Part shown: piece by piece, positions 32,271 through 44,214 of the stretch
Position numbering within the stretch: position 1 is the stretch's first letter
How the letters are laid out: each line of letters starts with the position of its first letter
Origin: Otatea glauca
Taxonomy: Eukaryota; Streptophyta; Magnoliopsida; Poales; Poaceae
Length of the DNA: 64,000 bases
Reading direction: 5' to 3'
Assembly: GCA_036346275.1 (NCBI GenBank)
Contig: JAYEVK010000454.1
Span: forward strand, 153,100-217,099
Translations under genes and position numbers: made by a program
The notes under the pieces: generated by a model
What the model was told of the DNA's origin: nothing
Seen by the model: the letters and a program-made list of their open reading frames with translations, nothing else
The model's database searches: none

Positions 32271-33624
32271 TGTTAGTGTTATGCCCTTGAGGCAATCATT
32301 TAGATGATTGTAACATGACTATGTTTATGAATAATAATATGATTATTGGTCCAATGAATGTATATCATTGTATTGATCAACAAGTATGTGACTTGCTTAT
32401 GAAGCTCTTTACTTAATGATGTAATTCGATAAATATCTCGATCGGATATCATCATTATAGGACAACGATGAATAGATCAAGATATGTAGTGATCGATGAT
32501 CATGCTTCATAGATCATGGGATATGGAGATATCATCTATACATTGTGGACGCATGTTGAAGAACATGGGTTAGATAGACCCGCAATGGGACAACGCGAGA
32601 ATGTTTCATTCTTATGTGTCATCGTGTATCTCATACCTAGTAGATGTATGATCCTTAGACTGAGATTGTCATATTCCCTACATGTGTAATAGTTTTCCTT
32701 GGGGCTATCAAACACTACTTCCTAACCGGATAGTTATAAAGGTAGCTTTCATGTTTACTATGAAACGTGCGAGGGAAGTAAGCAAATCAAGATGGAATTT
32801 GCCACTCCAATGAAACGGAGATATATGACAAGGCCACTCGTGTGATATGATTAAGGAAGTGCATGGCCATGCCGTGATTGAGGAGTCAATCACAACTTAT
32901 TAATATATCACGGATACGAGAGATGGATTGAATCATCAAAGGATGACATGCTTCTCGCCTTGAGATCAATCTTCATATACTTGGCAAAGGGATTATTACA
33001 TGAGTACTTTTGATAGGTTCTGTCCGATTTGATCATAGTATGTTTGGGAGTTGGCATACTTTGCAAGAAGCCACTACCAACTATTGGATTGAAAAGGAGT
33101 TTTCGAATCCATGTCCAAACGTATGTGAACCTCGCAGGTCACACACTTAATGGGTCGGGACGCATTAATTTGGATTGGATCGTAATTAATGAACCTCGTG
33201 GGCTTAGCACTGATGGGCCCTAGTTTAGGTTTCATCTCGTGGCTATATAAGGAGGGGAGGAGGAGGTGCAGGTGTGCTTTCCCACGGTTTAGGAGTGATT
33301 CACTCGAAACCCTAGCCTACTCCTCTCGCCGCCTCGCGAGCGACAGTGCTTGCACACCGACGCACGGTGTTCCATCTCTCGGACGTGTGGACTCTGCGGT
33401 GACGCTGCTGCGATCGCGGTGTGGGAGGACGATCCACGGCAAGGCGAGGACGATCCACTACATCGACGCAACGATCGCGGCGAACGATCCACTACATCGA
33501 CGCGCGAAGGATTCCGCAATCGCGCGTCTAGTGGTAATCTTATCTATGATCCCCTTCTTGCGAGTAGCTTTCGGTTTCGCGGTAGAATTTTTTTATGCTA
33601 GCGTAGCATACGCGTTCCTCTTCA
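32271..33624 (+). mobile_element. 5' LTR of the nested Copia
   Basis: It starts TGTTAGTGTT and ends CTCTTCA. TATATAA is at 33244-33250. Downstream, a GC-rich stretch repeats 'acgatccactacatcgacgc' (about 33446 and 33484). The 'Angela' assignment rests on the TGTTnGnnnTATGCCCTnGAGGCAATCA start. Confidence 0.9.
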
Positions 33625-33626
33625 AA

Positions 33627-33638
33627 TGGTATCGAGCC
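33627..33638 (+). other. tRNA-Met primer site, altered (TGGTATCGAGCC)
   Basis: The sequence differs from TGGTATCAGAGC by loss of the A of CAG, two bases inside the LTR. The same alteration occurs at 53764-53774 in a different family. Confidence 0.8.
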
Positions 33639-33781
33639 ATCTCGTATAGTTTTGTGATCGGATGTTGCACATATGATGTGTAAGGTTAGTAGATTGGATC
33701 TATTACATGTTCACCAGTTCATGTGATGAATTGGTGGCGGCAGACCATCGATGAGATCGATCGGTTTAGGGTTTGAGGAAA

Positions 33782-34097
33782 GTGCAAACCGACTCAATCT
33801 TGATTTGGGTGAGTCCGTTCATGGTACGACGTTATCCTTACTGGTCGGGTTACCGCCATCAGGGTTTTTGAAACGTATCCATATGGGACCAAGCCAATCA
33901 GATTGGGTTGGATTGGGTCAATCTGGTTGATCCATGGTAAGCGCAAACAGATTCAATATTGATTTGGGTGAGTCCGTTCATGGTATGACGTTACCCTTAC
34001 CGGTCGGGTTACCGCCATCAGTGTTTCTGAAATGTATCCATATGGGACCAAGCCAATCATATTAGATCGGATTGGGTCAATCTGGTTGATCCGTGGA
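33782..34097 (+). repeat. Two tandem ~158-bp units in the Copia leader
   Basis: The first unit starts GTGCAAACCGACTCAATC (33782) and the second GCGCAAACAGATTCAATA (33941). Both contain ggtgagtccgttcatgg, tcgggttaccgccatcag and tatgggaccaagccaatca, and end tggttgatcc-tgg. They differ at scattered positions, so the duplication is not fresh. Confidence 0.85.
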
Positions 34098-34414
34098 AAT
34101 TTTGAGGGCGTTTTCCAATGTCAGAAGACATGCCTCTAAAAGGACACCATGTGAGCATTGCCCCTCGGACTCCGAGTCGTAGGGTTGCTTTTGTTTAACC
34201 TCGTTTTGCGAGGAATTATGTGAAATGGTATAGCCTATGTGTATGTGATGCATGTAATTTCCACATGGCCTGCGTGCCGTGTCAAGCCATAAGGCTATTT
34301 AAATTGTATAACGACCTGCGTGTCGATTTGTGATGCTTCAAACCCTCATGTAAAATTCATTATCAAAAGTTGTAAGGAGTTGCATCCATAATGATGAAGA
34401 CGATGGTATCAAGC

Positions 34415-34465
34415 AAGATGGCTAGGTGAACAAATCAAGCAAGGTGGCTAGGTGAACAAACAAGC
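34415..34465 (+). repeat. Two tandem ~25-bp units in the Copia leader
   Basis: aag(a/g)tggctaggtgaacaaa and the following (t)caagc occur twice in succession (34415-34440 and 34441-34465). Confidence 0.8.
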
Positions 34466-35220
34466 ATGATGATGGAGATCTTAATGCTAAGGGCCATGCT
34501 ATTTCACGACTTATTTTGATTTTACGTGGATGTGTGTTTAATCCTTGCTATTTTCTTTATGCTCATTGCATGTGATGCCATGTTCATAGTAATCTTTGTT
34601 CATCCCTATAGTTAAAAATTTTAAATCAAATTGTCCATCCAATTGTTGCACCTATCAAGAATTTAGATCGTTATTGATATGACTGCCAAAGTAGTATATC
34701 AATGGCTATCTCAATAGATGATAGGGATGTGTTGGACACATCACGCATAACAATGGTAGATTTAATCAAGCTATCAAAACGGTTTTGGGCTTGAGGACAT
34801 AAGTGGTTGGGATTTGATTTCAGAATGAAGGAACCTATACAAGACAAGTGGTGTCTAGGAAAACACACATGAGGCAGGTTTCTTAATTGGCACCAGATAC
34901 GGAAGTGCTCCCTCCTCATGTGAGCCCTTGGGGCAGGTTGATCCGCCATGAGTCAAGTTGATGGAGGCATTCATTACTTGTTTTCATACTCAACAAACAA
35001 GAGTTACATATGATGTAATTAGCAAAGGTGTTGCTTACCTATGTCATTAAATTTCTAGCAGTGATGCCAAAGCTCACTAGTGTTTGATGAATATGGATCT
35101 TGAATACTCACTATGTGTCTATAAAAGGGACATAAAATAGAAGTGTCTTTAATTAAAAGTTTAATAAAAGTTTTACATAAACATAGTGCTTAGAATCTTT
35201 GCATGTTTTGTTGTAGTTCA

Positions 35221-36257
35221 ATGGCACCTTCTCCTACTCCTGCTACACTGGTTTTGCTTTGAGATCGGTTTTGGAAAGGGAAAACTAAATGGAACTAATT
35301 TTGTTGATTGGTATCGCAACTTTGAGAATTGTTCTCAAGCATGAAAAGAAGGACTATGTTCTAGAGAATCCAATTCTGATGAACCGGTAGAAAATGTCGC
35401 CGCAATTTGAAGGTTGAATATGAAAAGCATGTTAATGCTTACTTCAGAGGTCACTGTCTCATGCTAGTCACCATGGACTCGAGCTCCAAAAGCAATATGA
35501 GGACCGGGATGCTTACAATATGATTGTAGGCTTGAAGGGCATGTTTGGGAATCAAGCAAGAGCTGAGAGGTATGGTATCTCAAAGCTTTTATTTGCTTGT
35601 AAGGTGGTCAAGGCGATCCGGTCGATCCTCATGTGATCAAGATGATTGGTTACATTGGGAGATTGGAAAACTTGAGTTTCCCTTAGCCTCGGTTTGGCCA
35701 CGAGATGTTATTCTCCGTCTACGCCTCAGAGCTTTGAGCCATTCATTATGAATTTTCATATGAATAGCATGGAGAAGAGCCTAACCGAGCTACATGGGAT
35801 GCTCAAGGCTGCCGAGGAAAGCATTAAGAAAAAACCCAATCATGTGATGATGGTTCAGAAAACAACTGCTTTCAAAAAGAGGAAGGCTAAGGCTGGGGGA
35901 ATGGGAAAGAGCAAGGGCAAGGGAAAGGGCAAGGGCAAGGGCAAGGCTCAAGATGAGATCGCAAGCCTCAAAACTAAGCTTCAGAAGCTTAAAGTTGGCC
36001 CTCAACCTGATACCCAATGCTTCTATTGCAAGAAATCAGGGCATTGGAAACGGAACTGCGAAAAGTACCTGGCAGATAAGAAGAATGGAAATGTGGTTTC
36101 CACTTCAGGTATTAATGTTATAGAAATTAATCTTGCTACTTCTTCAATCAGCTCATGGGTATATGATACCGGTTCGGTTGCTCACATTTGCAATTCGTTG
36201 CGGGTGATAAAGAGTAGAGACTTGGCAAAAGGAGAAGTGGATCTTCGTGGGGAATAA
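35221..36257 (+). pseudogene. Gag and protease of the nested Copia
   Basis: ATG 35221 (MAPSPTPATL) opens a damaged frame. The Copia gag start is visible in pieces (KLNGTNFVDWYRNF, then a shift). The later half is open from 35694: MNSMEKSLTELHGMLKAAEE, a Lys/Gly run of KGKGKGK repeats (about 35915-35945), and the knuckle CFYCKKSGHWKRNC (36018-36059). Protease follows with SSWVYDTGSVAHICNS (Asp at 36165). The end is shifted near 36250. It would form the particle and process the polyprotein. Confidence 0.8.
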
Positions 36258-37260
36258 AGCAAGAGTTCTTTGGTCTTGCCGTTGGCACATACCCATTGCA
36301 TTTGCCTTGAGATTAGTTTTAGAACTTAATAATTGTTATTTTGTTCCATCTTTGAGTAGAAACATTATTTCATCTTCTTGTTTGGAACATGAAGGTTATG
36401 ATTTCAGAATAAAGAACTTTGTTTGTTCGATATTATTGAATGATATGTATTATGGTCGTTGCCCCATGGTGGATGGGTTGTACGTCCTTGAACTCAAGAA
36501 AAACCTGTCTATAATATTAATGTAAAAGGCATCGGCCTAATGATTTGAACCCTACCTTTTGTGGCATTGTCGCTAGGTCATATAAATGAGAAGCGCATGA
36601 AGAAGCTCCATGGTGATGGACTTCTAACCTCATTTGATTTTGAATCATTTGAAACATGTGAATCTTGTTTACTTGGCAAGATGACAAAAGCCCTTTCACG
36701 AGTTTTAGTGAGAGAGCAAGTGAATTATTGGCCCTAGTACATACGGATGTATGTGGACCAATGAGCTCATTCGCTAGGGGTGGGTTTCAGATGCTTTGTA
36801 ACTTTTATCGATGACTTCAGAGATATGGATATATCTATTTAATGAGGCATAAATCAAACTTTTGAAAGGTTCAAAGAGTTTTGAACGAAGTACAAAATCA
36901 ACTTGGCAAAACAATAAAACACTTACGATCCGATCGTGGTGGCGAATACTTGAGCCAAGAGTTTGGTGATCATCTAAAGCAATGTGGAATCGTTCGCAAC
37001 TTACTCCGCCAGAACGCCTCAATGGAATGGCGTGTCCGAACGACGAATCGAACTTTATTAGATATGGTTCGGTCAATGATCACCAAACAGATCGCCATTA
37101 TCCTTCCGGGTTTCGCTCTAGAGACAATTGCGTTCACTTTGAATAGGGTCCCATCAAAATCCGTTGAGAAGACGCCATATGAGATATGGACTGGGAGAAG
37201 ACCCATGTTGTCATTTCTCAAGATATGGGATGTGAGGCTTATGTAAAACGTTTACAATCA
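36258..37260 (+). pseudogene. Integrase of the nested Copia
   Basis: GAG-pre-integrase pieces (LELNNCYFVPSLSRNIISSS, RSYINEKRMKKLHGD-like region near 36580) and zinc cysteines (ETCESCLLGKM near 36650-36685) precede the core. The segment 36881-37246 carries HLRSDRGGEYLSQEFGDHLK with the second Asp, and ALETIAFTLNRVPSKSVEKT with YEIWTGRRP. The region of the catalytic Glu (ASMEWRVRTTNRTLLDMV) is shifted and lacks a clear Glu; the first-Asp region (TFIDD-like) is also damaged at about 36800. Confidence 0.75.
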
Positions 37261-39148
37261 GATAAACTCGCACGTAAATCAGAAAAATGCTTTTTTGTGG
37301 GGTATCCTAAAGAAACAAAAGGATATTACTTTTACAAAAGAAACGAAAACAAAGTTTTTGTTGCTCGAAATGGTGTCTTTTTGGAGAAAGAGTTTCTTTC
37401 AAAAGAAATCAGTAGGAGTGATGTGTATCTTGATGAAGTTCGAGAATCACATGAATATGTTCAAGCTATCATCGAACCTTCACAAGATGTACAAAGTGTT
37501 GTACAACTGTGGAAGAGACTCCACCCACGTAGGTCGGGGAGGCCACGTCATGTACCTATAAGATATGGGAGTGACATATTATTGTTGGACAATGATGAGC
37601 CCACGACTTATGAAGAAGCAATGATGGACCCAAACTCCGAAAAATGGCTTGAAGCCATGAGATCCAAATTCAATCCATGCATGACAATCAAGTTTGGAAC
37701 TTGGTCGACTCTCGATGGTGTAAAACCATTGAGTGCAAATGGATTTTCAAGAAAAAGATAGACGAGATGGAAATGTTCAGATCTATAAGGCACGGTTGGT
37801 GGCAAAGGGTTTCAAACAAGTTCAAGGAGTTGACTATGATGAAACTTTCTCACCGTAGCCATGCTCAAGTCCTGTAGGATCATTTTAGCTATTGTTGCAT
37901 ATTTTGATTATGAAATATGGCGATGGATGTCAAAACAAACATTCCTTAATGGGAATCTTTTCGAGGATGTATACATGATACAACCTAAAGGTTTTGTTGA
38001 TCCTAAATATGCTAAAAGGGTATGCAAGCTTCAAAGATCCATTTATGGGTTAAAGCAAGCATCTCGGAGTTGGAACATTCGCTTTGATGAAGTAGTCAAA
38101 GGTTTTGACTTTATCAAAAATGAAGAAGAGCCTTGTGTTTACAAGAAGGCTAGTGGAGCGCACTTGTATTTCTCGATTTTGTATGTGGATGACATATTAT
38201 TGATCGGGAATGACATTCCTATGCTTGAAGATGTTAAGACTTCATTGAAAAGGAGTTTCTCAATGAAGGACTTGGGAGAAGCATGCTATATCTTGGGCAT
38301 AAAAATCTATAGAGATAGATCAAAAGGTTAATTGGATTAAGTCAGAAACGTACATTGACAAGATATTGAAAAGGTTCAATATGCATGAATCCAAGAGAGG
38401 TTTCATGCCAATGTCACATGGCATCGATCTCTGCAAGAATCGGTGTCCTTCGACATCCGATGAGCGAGACAGATGAGCAAGATTCCATATGCTTCACTAT
38501 TGGGTCTATTATGTATGCCATGATCCGTACACGCCCGGATGTCTCATATGCTCTAAGTGTCACGGCGGATACCAAGCGGATCTGGTGATGGTCATTGGAT
38601 AGCCGTAAAAATATCCTCAAGTACTTGAGAAGAACTAAGGGTATGTTCCTTGTTTTTGGAGGTGAGGAAGATCTGGTTGCAAGGGTTACACCGATGCAAG
38701 CTTCCAAACCGACAAAGATGATTTCGATCGCAATCCGGTTTGTGTTTACACTTAATGGAGGAGCAGAAGGTGGAAGAGTTCCAAGCAAAACACGGTGGCC
38801 GACTCTACGACGAGCGGAGTACATTGCGCTTCGGAGGCCGCAAAGGAAGCTGTGTGGATTAAGAAGTTTATCACAGAGCTTGGTGTGGTCGCTAGTGCCT
38901 CTAGTCCAATGGACATCTATTGTGATAATAGTGGTGCCATTGCACAAGCTAAAGAGCCTAGATCACATCAGAAGTCTAAACACATACTCCATCGCTTTCA
39001 CCTTATTCGCGAGATTGTGGATAGAGGTGACGTGAGAATATGCAAAGTGCATACGGAAGCCAATGTGGCCGATCCGTTGACAAAGCCACTGCCACATCCT
39101 AAGCATGAGGCGCACACAAGGTCTATTGGTATTAGATACTTAATTGAT
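37261..39148 (+). pseudogene. RT and RNase H of the nested Copia
   Basis: After the integrase tail (KCFFVGYPKETKGYYFYKRN, VFLEKEFLS), RT runs from about 37600 (ATTYEEAM-like, EKWLEAM) in broken frames to the best piece at 37861-38331: LFEDVYMIQPKGFVDPKYA, CKLQRSIYGLKQASRSWNIR and the catalytic YVDD at 38182-38193, FSMKDLGEACYILGIKI. RNase H is in 38600-39148 (ASEAAKEAVWIKKFITELGV, YCDNSGAIAQAKEPRSHQKS, VHTEANVADPLTKPLPHPKH) with a TAG-type end at 39151. This is the Copia order IN-RT-RH. Confidence 0.85.
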
Positions 39149-39171
39149 TGACTCAAGTGCAAGTGGGAGAT

Positions 39172-40526
39172 TGTTAGTGTTATGCCCTTGAGGCAATCAT
39201 TTAGATGATTGTAACATGACTATGTTTATGAATAATAATATGATTATTTGTCCAATGAATGTATATCATTGTATTGATCAACAAGTATGTGACTTGCTTA
39301 TGAAGCTCTTTACTTAATGATGTAATTCGATAAATATCTCGATCGGATATCATCGATAGGACAACGATGAATAGATCAAGACATGTAGTGATCGATGATC
39401 ATGCTTCATAGATCATGGGATATGGAGATATCATCTATACATTGTGGATGCATGTTGAAGAACATGGGTTAGATAGACCCGCAATGGGACATCTGCGAGA
39501 ATGTTTCATTCTTATGTGTCATCAGTGTATCTCATACCTAGTAGATGTATGATCCTTAGACTGAGATTGTCATATTCCCTACATGTGTAATAGTTTTCCT
39601 TGGGGCTATCAAACACTACTTCCTAACCGGATAGTTATAAAGGTAGCTTTCATGTTTACTATGAAACGCAGAGGGAAGTAAGCGATCAAGATGGAATTTG
39701 CCACTCCAATGAAACGGAGATATATGATAAGGCCACTCGTGTGATATGATTAAGGAAGTGCATGGCCATGCCGTGATTGAGGAGTCAATCACAACTTATT
39801 AATATATCACGGATACGAGAGATGGATTGAATCATCAAAGGATGACATGCTTCTCGCCTTGAGATCAATCTTCATATACTTGGCAAAGGGATTATTACAT
39901 GAGTACTTTTGATAGGTTTTGTCCGATTTGATCATAGTATGTTTGGGAGTTGGCATACTTTGCAAGAAGCCACTACCAACTATTGGATTGAAAAGGAGTT
40001 TTCGAATCCATGTCCAAACGTATGTGAACTCGCAGGTCACACACTTAATGGGTGGGACGCATTAATTTGGATTGATCCGTAATTAATGAACCTCGTGGGC
40101 TTAGCACGATGGGCCCTAGTTTAGGTTTCATCTCGTGGCTATATAAGGAGGGGAGGAGGAGGGTGCAGGTGTGCTTTCCACGGTTTAGGAGTGATTCACT
40201 CGAAACCCTAGCCTACTCCTCTCGCTGCCCTCGCCGAGCGACTGTGCTTGCACACGACGCACGGCGTTCCATCTCTCGGACGTGTGGACTATGCGGTGAT
40301 CGCTGCGATCTGCGGCGTGGGAGGACGATCCACGGCAAGGCGAGGACGATCCACTACATCGACGCAACGACTGCGGCGAGAACGATCCACTACATCGACG
40401 CGCGAAGGATTCCGCAACTGCGCGTCTAGTGGTAATCTTATCTATGATCCCCTTCTTGCGAGTAGCTTTCTGGTTTCGATGTAGAATTTTTTTTTGTGCT
40501 AGCGTAGCATACCGCGTTCCTCTTCA
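39172..40526 (+). mobile_element. 3' LTR of the nested Copia
   Basis: 1,355 bp with TATATAA at 40140-40146. It is preceded by the purine tract AAGTGGGAGA (39161-39170) and followed by the target duplication cagag (40527-40531). Confidence 0.9.
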
Positions 40527-40531
40527 CAGAG

Positions 40532-41262
40532 GTGGTTTTCAGTATTTGATAACTTTTACCGATGACTTTAGTAGATACAGTTACATCTACTTAATGAGGC
40601 ACAAGTCTGAATCCTTTGAAAAGTTCAAGGAATTTTGAAATGAGGTATAAAATCAGCTCGGCAAGACAATCAAAGGTTTACGATCAGATCATGGAGGAGA
40701 ATATTTGAGCCAAGAGTTTGGTGACCATCTGAAGCAATGTGGAATTGTTCCACAGCTCATACCGCCGGTAACGCCTCAATGGAATGCGGTATCCGAATGA
40801 CGAAACTGAACTTTGTTGGACATGATTTGGTCAATGATGAGCCAAAGTGATCTGCCATTGTCCTTTTGGGGCTATGCTCTAGAAACAGCCGCGTTCACTA
40901 TTAACAGGGTTCCATCTAAATCAGTAGAGAAGGCACCATATGAGATATGGACCGAAAAGCGTCCCGGAATATCTTTTCTCAAAGTATGGGGCTGTGAGGC
41001 ATATGTAAAATATTTGATGTCTGATAAACTCTTGCCCAAGTCACGAAAATGCTTCTTTGTGTGGTATCCTAAGGAAACCAAAGGAAATTACTTTTACATA
41101 AAAGAAGAGAACAAAGTGTTTGTTGCTCATAATAGTGTATTTTTGGAGAAAGAATTTCTTTCCAACGGAGTTAATGGGAGCACAGTGCAACTCGAAGAGA
41201 TTCGAGAACCATTGGTAAGTGTTTCAGTTTCCACCGAAACTCCACAAACTATACAAGAAGTG
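40532..41262 (+). pseudogene. Outer Copia: integrase core (continuation)
   Basis: The frame continues from 32270 with GGFQYLITFTDDFSRYSYIY (first Asp), then QLGKTIKGLRSDHGGEYLSQ (second Asp). The catalytic-Glu region near 40790 is broken by a shift and stops. The tail is open at 40813-41262 (LPLSFWGYALETAAFTINRV, YEIWTEKRPGISFLKVWGCE, KETKGNYFYIKEENKVFVAH). Better preserved than the nested copy in this part. Confidence 0.85.
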
Positions 41263-41279
41263 TAGAGGATACACCAGCC

Positions 41280-42912
41280 CCACGTTGGTCTGGCAGACAA
41301 CGTCGTACAGCCATAGTGTATGGGCAAGATGTTCTATCATTGGATAATGGAGAAACATTGTTGTTGGATAACGATGAGCCTAAGACTTATGAGGAAGCAT
41401 GATGGACCCAGACTCTGAGAAATGGCTTGAAGTCATGAGATGCGAAATAAAATCCATGCATGACAATCAAGTTCGGTACTTGGTTGACCCGCCTGATGGT
41501 GTAAAAACCATAGAGTGCAAATGGGTTTTTAAGATTAAGAAAGACATGGATGGAAATGTTCACATCCATAAAGCTCGATTGGTGGCAAAGAGTTTCAAGC
41601 AAATTCAAGGTGATTACTATGATGAAACCTTCTCTCCCGTCGCTATGCTTAAGTCTGTTCGGACCATTCTAGCTATTGCCGCATATTTTGAGTATAAGAT
41701 ATGGCAAATGGATGTCAAAACAGCTTTCCACAATGGAAACCTAAGTGAGGATGTGTACATGACACAGCCTGATGGTCTTATCGATCAACAGAATGCTGGA
41801 AAGGTATGCAAGCTACATAGATCCATTTATGGATTGAAGCAAGCATCTCGGAGTTGAAACGTTCGTTTTGATGATGTACTCAACGGGTTTGGCTTCGTCA
41901 GAAATGAAGATCACTGCGTCTATAAGAAGACCAATGGGAGCGCACTTGTATTCTTGATCTTATTTGTAGATGACATATTGTTGATCGAAAATGATATTCC
42001 TATACTGGAATATGTAAAGTCTTCATTAAGAAAGAGTTTCTCTATGAAGGACTTAGGAGAGGCAGCATATATCTTGGGAATTAAGATCTATAGAGATAGG
42101 TCTAAAAGCTAATTGGATTATGCTAAGATACGTATATTGACAAGGTGTTGAAGAGGTTCAACATGCAGGATTCCAAGACAGGTTTCATGCCCATGTCACA
42201 TGGTATTAGCCTTAGCAAGACATAGTTTCCTTCAAACCCTGATGAGCAGAACAAGATGAGTAAGATTCCATATGCTTTGGCAATTGGATCTATAATGTAT
42301 GCCATGAGCAGATATCAGTCAGATCCAGGTGAAGGTCACTAGATAGCAGTTAAGAACATCCTCATGTACTTGAGAAGAACTAAGGATGTGTTCCTCGTTT
42401 ATGGAGGTGAGGAAAGGCTCATTGTGAGTGGTTACACCGATGCAAGTTTCCAAACCGATAAAGATGATTATCGTTCGCAATCTGGGTATGTGTTCATGCT
42501 GAATGGAGGAGCAGTGAGCTGGAAGAGTTCCAAGCAGAGTACGGTTGCTGATTCTACAACAGAGGCCGAGTACATTGCGGCTTCTGAAGCTACAAAGGAG
42601 GCTGTTTGGATTAAGAAGTTCATCTCTGAACTTGGTGTGGTTGATAACGCTTCTAGCCCATTGGATCTCCATTGTGACAATAGTGGAGCCATTGCGCAAG
42701 CAAAGGAGCCTAGATCGCATCAAAAGTCCAAGCACATACAGCGGCGCTATCAATTATCCGAGAGATTGTGGATAGAGATGATGTGAAGATTTGCATGGTG
42801 CACACGGATTTAAACATATGTGATCCGTTGACAAAACCGCTCCCACAGCCAAAGCATGAAGCGCACGCGAGGGCCATGGGTATTAGATACTTGCATGATT
42901 GGCTCAAGTGCA
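41280..42912 (+). pseudogene. Outer Copia: RT and RNase H
   Basis: RT: 41399-41857 (SEKWLEVMRCEIKSMHDNQV, KTIECKWVFKIKKDMDGNVH, YKIWQMDVKTAFHNGNLSED, SIYGLKQASRS), a stop in place of Trp, then the catalytic FVDDILLIENDIP near 41965 and KSFSMKDLGEAAYILGIKI. RNase H is nearly intact at 42364-42912 (VSGYTDASFQTDKDDYRSQS, ADSTTEAEYIAASEATKEA, HCDNSGAIAQAKEPRSHQ, VHTDLNICDPLTKPLPQPKH), keeping the Asp-Glu-Asp set, with one shift near 42765. The coding part ends just before the purine tract AAGTGGGAGA (42911-42920). Confidence 0.85.
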
Positions 42913-42922
42913 AGTGGGAGAC

Positions 42923-44214
42923 TGTTGGTGATATGCCCTTGAGGCAATCACAAAGATGATTGTATCACGCCTTATGTTTATGGAACAGTATAATTGTTTG
43001 TCTTTTGAATAAATATTGATTGGATTAATCAACAAGTAAGTGACTTGTTCGTGCAACTTTTTCCATATATCGATGTTATTCAAGTTCTCCCTGATCGGTT
43101 ATCATAATATAGGACAATTATGCTTTATAGATCAGCACATGTATTGATTGATGACCAAGTTTCATGGGTCATAGAGATATGGAGATATCTAATAATGTGG
43201 ACGCATGTTAGAGAACATGCGTTGGATAGACCCATATGAGACACTGCGAGAACTGTTCTTATGTGTCATTAGTTGATCTCATGCATAGTGTATGTATGAT
43301 CCTTAGACCTAAGATTGTCATTGGTTTCCTAGATGTGTAATGGTTCACTTAGGAGCTCCCAAATGCTACTCTTTAACCAGGTAGTTATAAAAGAAGCTTT
43401 CGGGTTTACCATGAACATGCTGAGGTACATGAATGATCAAGATGAAATTTGCTCCTCCTATATAACGGAGAGATATCTCTGGGCCCCTCAAGGTAGATGG
43501 ATTAAGGAAGTGCATGGCCATGCCAAATGTGATTGAGAGTCAATCCAGATAAATTATTCCACTACGGTATGAATGAAGAGATCGAGCTATCGTTGGATGA
43601 CATGACTCTCGCCTTGAACTCGATCTGATATCGTGATGCAAAGGGAACATTACATTATCGCACTATAGTAGGTTCGTCCAAAGCTTTATGGATATTTGGT
43701 AATCGATTTGTACTGCTAGGTACCGCTATCGATTATCGGTTGGAAAGATGTTTCCTATCGTGTCCAAATATGCATGAACCTACAGGGTCATACACTTAAG
43801 GGGTTGGAATATAGTGGTACAGATTGGATCCGTAATTAATGGGCCAAGTGGGCTTTATCGTTCAGTTGGGCCCTAACGTAGGGTTCGACCATGAGGGAGG
43901 GGTGGCTATATAAAGGAAAGATGGCACAGCCACCGAAACCCTAGCCGTCACCACTTGAGCCTTCCCTTGCACTCTGGTGCTGGCACACCGACGCACGACA
44001 TTCTTTTCCCCAACCGTGTGAAAATCGGTAGAGGTGTTGCTGCTACTGCAACACTGTTCGGGACGATCGACCACCCCGTGAGGACGACCGACCACAGCAA
44101 CGAGGAAGATCAACCACTGCAACTGGACGCGTACTACGTTGATTCGGGCTGCATCAACTTCCTTTCGCTGCACTGCGCATCTAGTAGTAACGATCCATGA
44201 TCATTGTAACATCC
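42923..44214 (+). mobile_element. 3' LTR of the outer Copia (3' end cut by Tekay G)
   Basis: It starts TGTTGGTGATATGCCCTTG and matches the layout of the LTRs at 32271 and 39172, with TATATAAA at 43907-43914. It stops at 44214, about 90 bp short of the expected end, where the Tekay LTR begins. The remaining end should lie beyond the window on the far side of element G. Confidence 0.8.

Larger units (their letters stand above)
33639..35220 (+). other. Leader of the nested Copia (no ORF)
   Basis: About 1.6 kb between primer site and gag. Besides the tandem repeats at 33782-34097 and 34415-34465 I see no coding sequence; the part 34500-35220 is AT-rich with no recognisable structure. Confidence 0.6.
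32271..40526 (+). mobile_element. Complete nested Angela-type Copia element (8,256 bp)
   Basis: LTRs 32271-33624 and 39172-40526 (1,354 and 1,355 bp) both run TGTTAGTGTTATGCCC to CCTCTTCA, with a primer site at 33627, a leader with tandem repeats, gag, protease, integrase, RT, RNase H, a purine tract and CAGAG target duplications. The two LTRs are very similar; a large share of their differences lie at CTG/CAG sites. Reading frames carry several shifts, some possibly sequence errors. Confidence 0.9.
31498..44214 (+). mobile_element. Angela-type Copia element, 5'-truncated, split by a nested Copia
   Basis: It begins abruptly inside the gag zinc knuckle at about 31498, continues with protease, GAG-pre-integrase and the start of integrase to 32270, is interrupted by a complete element (32271-40526), and resumes in frame at 40532 with the rest of integrase, RT and RNase H. 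It ends in a 3' LTR (42923-44214). The 5' LTR and most of gag are missing. Its 3' LTR is cut at 44214 by a Tekay insertion. Sequence across the nested insertion joins exactly once the CAGAG duplication is removed. Confidence 0.85.

Noticed and set aside
35905..35950. Lys-Gly repeat as a separate microsatellite or toxin-like peptide
   Set aside because: It is in frame with Copia gag and just precedes its zinc knuckle; a basic nucleocapsid stretch is sufficient.
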